Assembly: GCA_015485245.1 (NCBI GenBank)
Contig: WFTY01000504.1
Coordinates: forward strand, 1-5,262
Direction: 5' to 3'
DNA length: 5,262 bases
From: Anaerolineales bacterium
Lineage (GTDB): Bacteria > Chloroflexota > Anaerolineae > Anaerolineales > UBA11858
Shown here: in pieces, positions 2,812 through 5,262 of the stretch
How positions within the stretch are numbered: the first letter of the stretch is position 1
How the letters are laid out: each line of letters opens with the position of its first letter
Program-made: the position numbers and the translations under genes
The notes under the pieces: generated by a model
What the model was told of the DNA's origin: nothing
The model's input: the letters and a program-made list of their open reading frames with translations, nothing else
The model's database searches: none

Positions 2812-5262
2812 ATGAAGGTCTATCGTTTGCCACCCTTGCCCGACCTGCGCATGCTGCGCCATCGCCAGCGGCCCGACGCCTGGGAAGAGAGTAGCACGGC
2901 GGTCTGGGGGGTTGTCGCCTATCTAACCCAGCTACTGGAGGCGGAGCGGGTTTCGGTCACCCTGCGTTACGACTATGACCCATCGCGCAAGGGACCTGAG
3001 CGTTTGCGGCTCTACCTGCTGATTACCCCTGGCCATGACCGCGAAGGCGTGCCCCTGCTGGACCTGTCGAAGCATGAGGCGGACATCGAAGCGGCCCTGA
3101 CCCTGTTGCGTCAGTGGTGGGGCGGGGAAGCGGCGCCGGAACCGGTGGATGGGGCGGCCATGATCCCGGATGAAAACACCTTTGCCGCGCTCTGCCAGTT
3201 GCGTCTGCGGGACCGCATCGAGTGCGTGGATGCGGCGGAAGGCAAGGGCCTGGAACCGGCGTACTGGGTGGCCCGCTGGGGCGATGGCTTGACGCGTGCC
3301 TGGCAGGCTCAGCGCTGGGACGCCTTTTTCGACACCCTGAACGAACCGGTGCTGGTGGACATCGCGTTGATGCGCATGGACTGGGAGCAGCCCGATGGGC
3401 AGGGCGACAGCCTGGCCATCGACCTGCACAACGAGATCCGCGTGCTGGCAGGCAAGGCCTCTCCACGTGGCGGCTTTGGCGCGGCATCGCAACGCCTGCA
3501 AACTCGTGAAGAGGCCCTGCGCGAGCGCCGTTCCCTGGGCGCGGAACGGCTGCGCAAGTCGTTCGATGCCCTGCTCGATGACCTTCACCAGGGCCAGGTC
3601 TATCGCTTCAACCTGCGCGTGCTGGCGCGCCGCATGGACGAATGTCACCGTATCGCCAGCCGCATCGCTCTGCAACTGGCGCCCGACGGGGCGCTGGAGA
3701 TTGTGAAACATTCGCACCATGTGCGGAAGGCGCTGCAAGGCGGGTTCCATCTTTTTTTCAACAAGAAGGAACAGCATTATTCCCCCACGTTCTCGGATGC
3801 CGAACAGATGAGATTGCCGTGCCTCAAGCAGGGTGTCCCAGAGGCCGATGCTGCGCGCTGGAAGCGCCTCTCCCAGCTGCGCAACATCATCCCGGCCGTG
3901 GTCGCCCGGGAGCTGATGCGCCTGCCTTTGCCGCAGAACGGTCATCTAAAGACACTTTGGCTGGAGACCGAGACCAAATACCCTGTCGCGGGCCGGCAGG
4001 AACCAGCCATCGCCCTGGGGCATGAGCCGGATCGCCCGGTGCCCGCGCGCATTCCCCTGTCGCAGATCAACAAACACCTGTTCGTGGCCGGGGTCACCGG
4101 CAGTGGCAAAACCACCACCTTGGTGGAAATCCTCTGCCAGCTGACGGAACAGGACATCCCCTTTCTCATCATCGAGCCCAGCAAGCGCGAATACCGGGGG
4201 CTCATCGCGCACCCAGATCTGCGCCGGCGCCTGCGCGTCTACACCTGCGGCGACGACGATCTCAGCCCGCTCAAGCTCAACCCCTTTGAGTTCGACCGCG
4301 AGCGGGTACGTCTGGACGAGCATTTGGGCATGCTCGAAGCTTGTTTCAAAGGGGCTCTGCCGCTCTTCTCGCCGCTCACCGAAATCCTGTTGCAGACCCT
4401 CCAGCAGGCCTATTTCGACCGGGGATGGGGCGAGATGGACGATGCCCGGCAAGCACCATTCCCCGCCATGCGCGACCTGCTGAGCGCACTGGACCGGGTG
4501 CTGGATGATTTCCAGTACTCCGACCGCATTGCCCTCGACCTGCGTACGGCAGCACGGGTTCGCCTGGCCAGCCTCACCCAACGCGCCGTGGGGCGGGTCT
4601 TCGACAGTGCCGTGGCCCTGCCGCCGGTGGAAGAACTGCTGGCGCACCCCACGCTCATCGAGCTGGACAAGCTCTCCCAGGAACACGCCAACCTGGTCAC
4701 TCTGTTCCTGCTGCAGGCCATCAACCGGCACCTGCGTGTCAACCCCGATGCAGGCGGCGGCCTCCGCCATGTGCTGGTCATCGAGGAGGCGCACAATATC
4801 GTCGGCACCCACGGTATGGTGTCCGGTGGCGAGAACAGTGCCGACCCGCGCGCCGAGGCGGCGGCCTTCATGGTCAAGATGCTGGCCGAGGTGCGCGCCC
4901 TGGGCATGGGCATCATCATCGCCGACCAGACGCCCGCCGCCGTGGCGCCCGAGGTGCTCAAGAACACCGGCGTCAAGGTGGTGCACCGCACCGTGTCTGG
5001 TGACGACCGCGATTGCCTGGCCGAGGCCATGCTGCTCGACCCGGCCCAGAGCGACGAACTGGCCCGGCTGGTGCGTGGGGAATGCTTCCTCTACCACGAG
5101 CACCTCTACGGGCCGCAGCGGGCGCGCGTGGCGTTGAAGGCCTCGCGCAAGGACGATTTCGATCTGCAAACCGTCACCGATACGGCCCTGGATACCTGGC
5201 TGTTCGAACAGGACTGGCACAAGCGACAGTGCGAGGAACGTTTGCGTCAGTGGCTTGGGGCC
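2812..5262 (+). CDS. HerA/FtsK-class DNA-translocase ATPase (DUF87-like), 3' end missing
   Basis: An open frame of 817 codons runs to the window edge without a stop. The ATG at 2812 follows GAGGTG (2801-2806). The ATPase core is in the second half. Walker A is GVTGSGKT (427-434), preceded by INKHLFVA. A conserved post-Walker segment is IIEPSKREYRGL (453-464), typical of HerA-like proteins where others have a DP.GEY-type motif. Then come TLIELDKLS (614-622), Walker B VLVIEEAHN (654-662), the sensor-like IIIADQTP (701-708) and NTGVKVVHR (718-726), which holds a candidate arginine finger (R726). Such ATPases form hexamers that pump DNA and usually act with a nuclease or other effector in repair, conjugation or phage defence. 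Residues 1-400 precede the core, are rich in Trp, Leu and Arg and match no family I know; they may set the partner or oligomer. The gene follows the 63-aa ORF by 9 nt. The ATPase class is confident; a defence role is inference. Confidence 0.92.
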   Translation, partial: MKVYRLPPLPDLRMLRHRQRPDAWEESSTAVWGVVAYLTQLLEAERVSVTLRYDYDPSRKGPERLRLYLLITPGHDREGVPLLDLSKHEADIEAALTLLRQWWGGEAAPEPVDGAAMIPDENTFAALCQLRLRDRIECVDAAEGKGLEPAYWVARWGDGLTRAWQAQRWDAFFDTLNEPVLVDIALMRMDWEQPDGQGDSLAIDLHNEIRVLAGKASPRGGFGAASQRLQTREEALRERRSLGAERLRKSFDALLDDLHQGQVYRFNLRVLARRMDECHRIASRIALQLAPDGALEIVKHSHHVRKALQGGFHLFFNKKEQHYSPTFSDAEQMRLPCLKQGVPEADAARWKRLSQLRNIIPAVVARELMRLPLPQNGHLKTLWLETETKYPVAGRQEPAIALGHEPDRPVPARIPLSQINKHLFVAGVTGSGKTTTLVEILCQLTEQDIPFLIIEPSKREYRGLIAHPDLRRRLRVYTCGDDDLSPLKLNPFEFDRERVRLDEHLGMLEACFKGALPLFSPLTEILLQTLQQAYFDRGWGEMDDARQAPFPAMRDLLSALDRVLDDFQYSDRIALDLRTAARVRLASLTQRAVGRVFDSAVALPPVEELLAHPTLIELDKLSQEHANLVTLFLLQAINRHLRVNPDAGGGLRHVLVIEEAHNIVGTHGMVSGGENSADPRAEAAAFMVKMLAEVRALGMGIIIADQTPAAVAPEVLKNTGVKVVHRTVSGDDRDCLAEAMLLDPAQSDELARLVRGECFLYHEHLYGPQRARVALKASRKDDFDLQTVTDTALDTWLFEQDWHKRQCEERLRQWLGA

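Noticed and set aside
2583..2894. 103-codon plus-strand frame overlapping the small gene and the ATPase start
   Set aside because: Its product is Arg, Pro and Ala rich without pattern, and it overlaps two better supported genes.
2932..3945. 337-codon minus-strand open frame opposite the ATPase N-terminal region
   Set aside because: Same antisense effect. The composition is biased and no family is recognisable. The plus-strand frame continues directly into the ATPase core.
3946..5220. Long 424-codon minus-strand open frame opposite the ATPase core
   Set aside because: It lies antisense to a gene with clear Walker A and Walker B motifs. High G/C at third positions of the plus-strand codons keeps the opposite frame free of stops. 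Its protein is low-complexity, rich in Gln, Gly, His and Val, with no motif.
1..5262. CRISPR array, tRNA or rRNA
   Set aside because: No regularly spaced direct repeats, no cloverleaf-like segment and no rRNA-like conserved stretch were seen on either strand.

Overview
The window looks like an accessory island in a high-GC proteobacterium. It is GC-rich, has strong third-position G/C bias in the largest gene, carries clear Shine-Dalgarno sites and uses ATG starts. No ribosomal, tRNA or core metabolic genes are visible. I cannot name the species.

Layout. (1) Positions 1-211 form a perfect inverted repeat with 94-nt arms and a 23-nt spacer. The right arm carries the ribosome binding site, start codon and first 13 codons of the next gene, and the left arm carries the mirror image and stops at the window edge. 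(2) Positions 173-919 encode a Pol beta-type minimal nucleotidyltransferase with a helical C-terminal half. (3) Positions 978-1234 look like a broken Ser/Thr kinase gene: an N-terminal zinc-ribbon-like module and a glycine loop interrupted by a frameshift, ending a few residues after the beta-3 strand. (4) Positions 1234-1773 encode a macro-domain protein whose ATG overlaps the stop of the kinase remnant (TGATG). (5) A rho-independent terminator at 1885-1907 closes this block. (6) Positions 1908-2100 have no gene but can form four successive hairpins. (7) Three closely packed genes follow: a 161-aa protein with a C-terminal HEAT-like segment (2101-2586), a 63-aa unknown (2611-2802) and a large HerA/FtsK-class ATPase (from 2812, 817 codons, still open at the right edge).

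How the parts may work together. Nucleotidyltransferase, macro-domain (ADP-ribose handling), kinase and HerA-type DNA-translocase genes are all common in bacterial conflict and stress islands. The left block seems to be what remains of a larger operon. The right block (HEAT-like protein, small ORF, HerA-like ATPase) looks like an intact, translationally compact operon and is the best candidate for an undescribed system. Its partner, often a nuclease or other effector in HerA systems, may lie just beyond the right edge.

The junction between the two blocks is odd. The hairpin-rich leader and the N-terminus of the 161-aa protein look to me like a remnant of a group II intron and its reverse-transcriptase ORF fused to an unrelated reading frame. 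This is a resemblance judged by eye and is unverified. The palindrome at the left edge is either a real foldback structure or an assembly or amplification artefact, and raw reads would decide.
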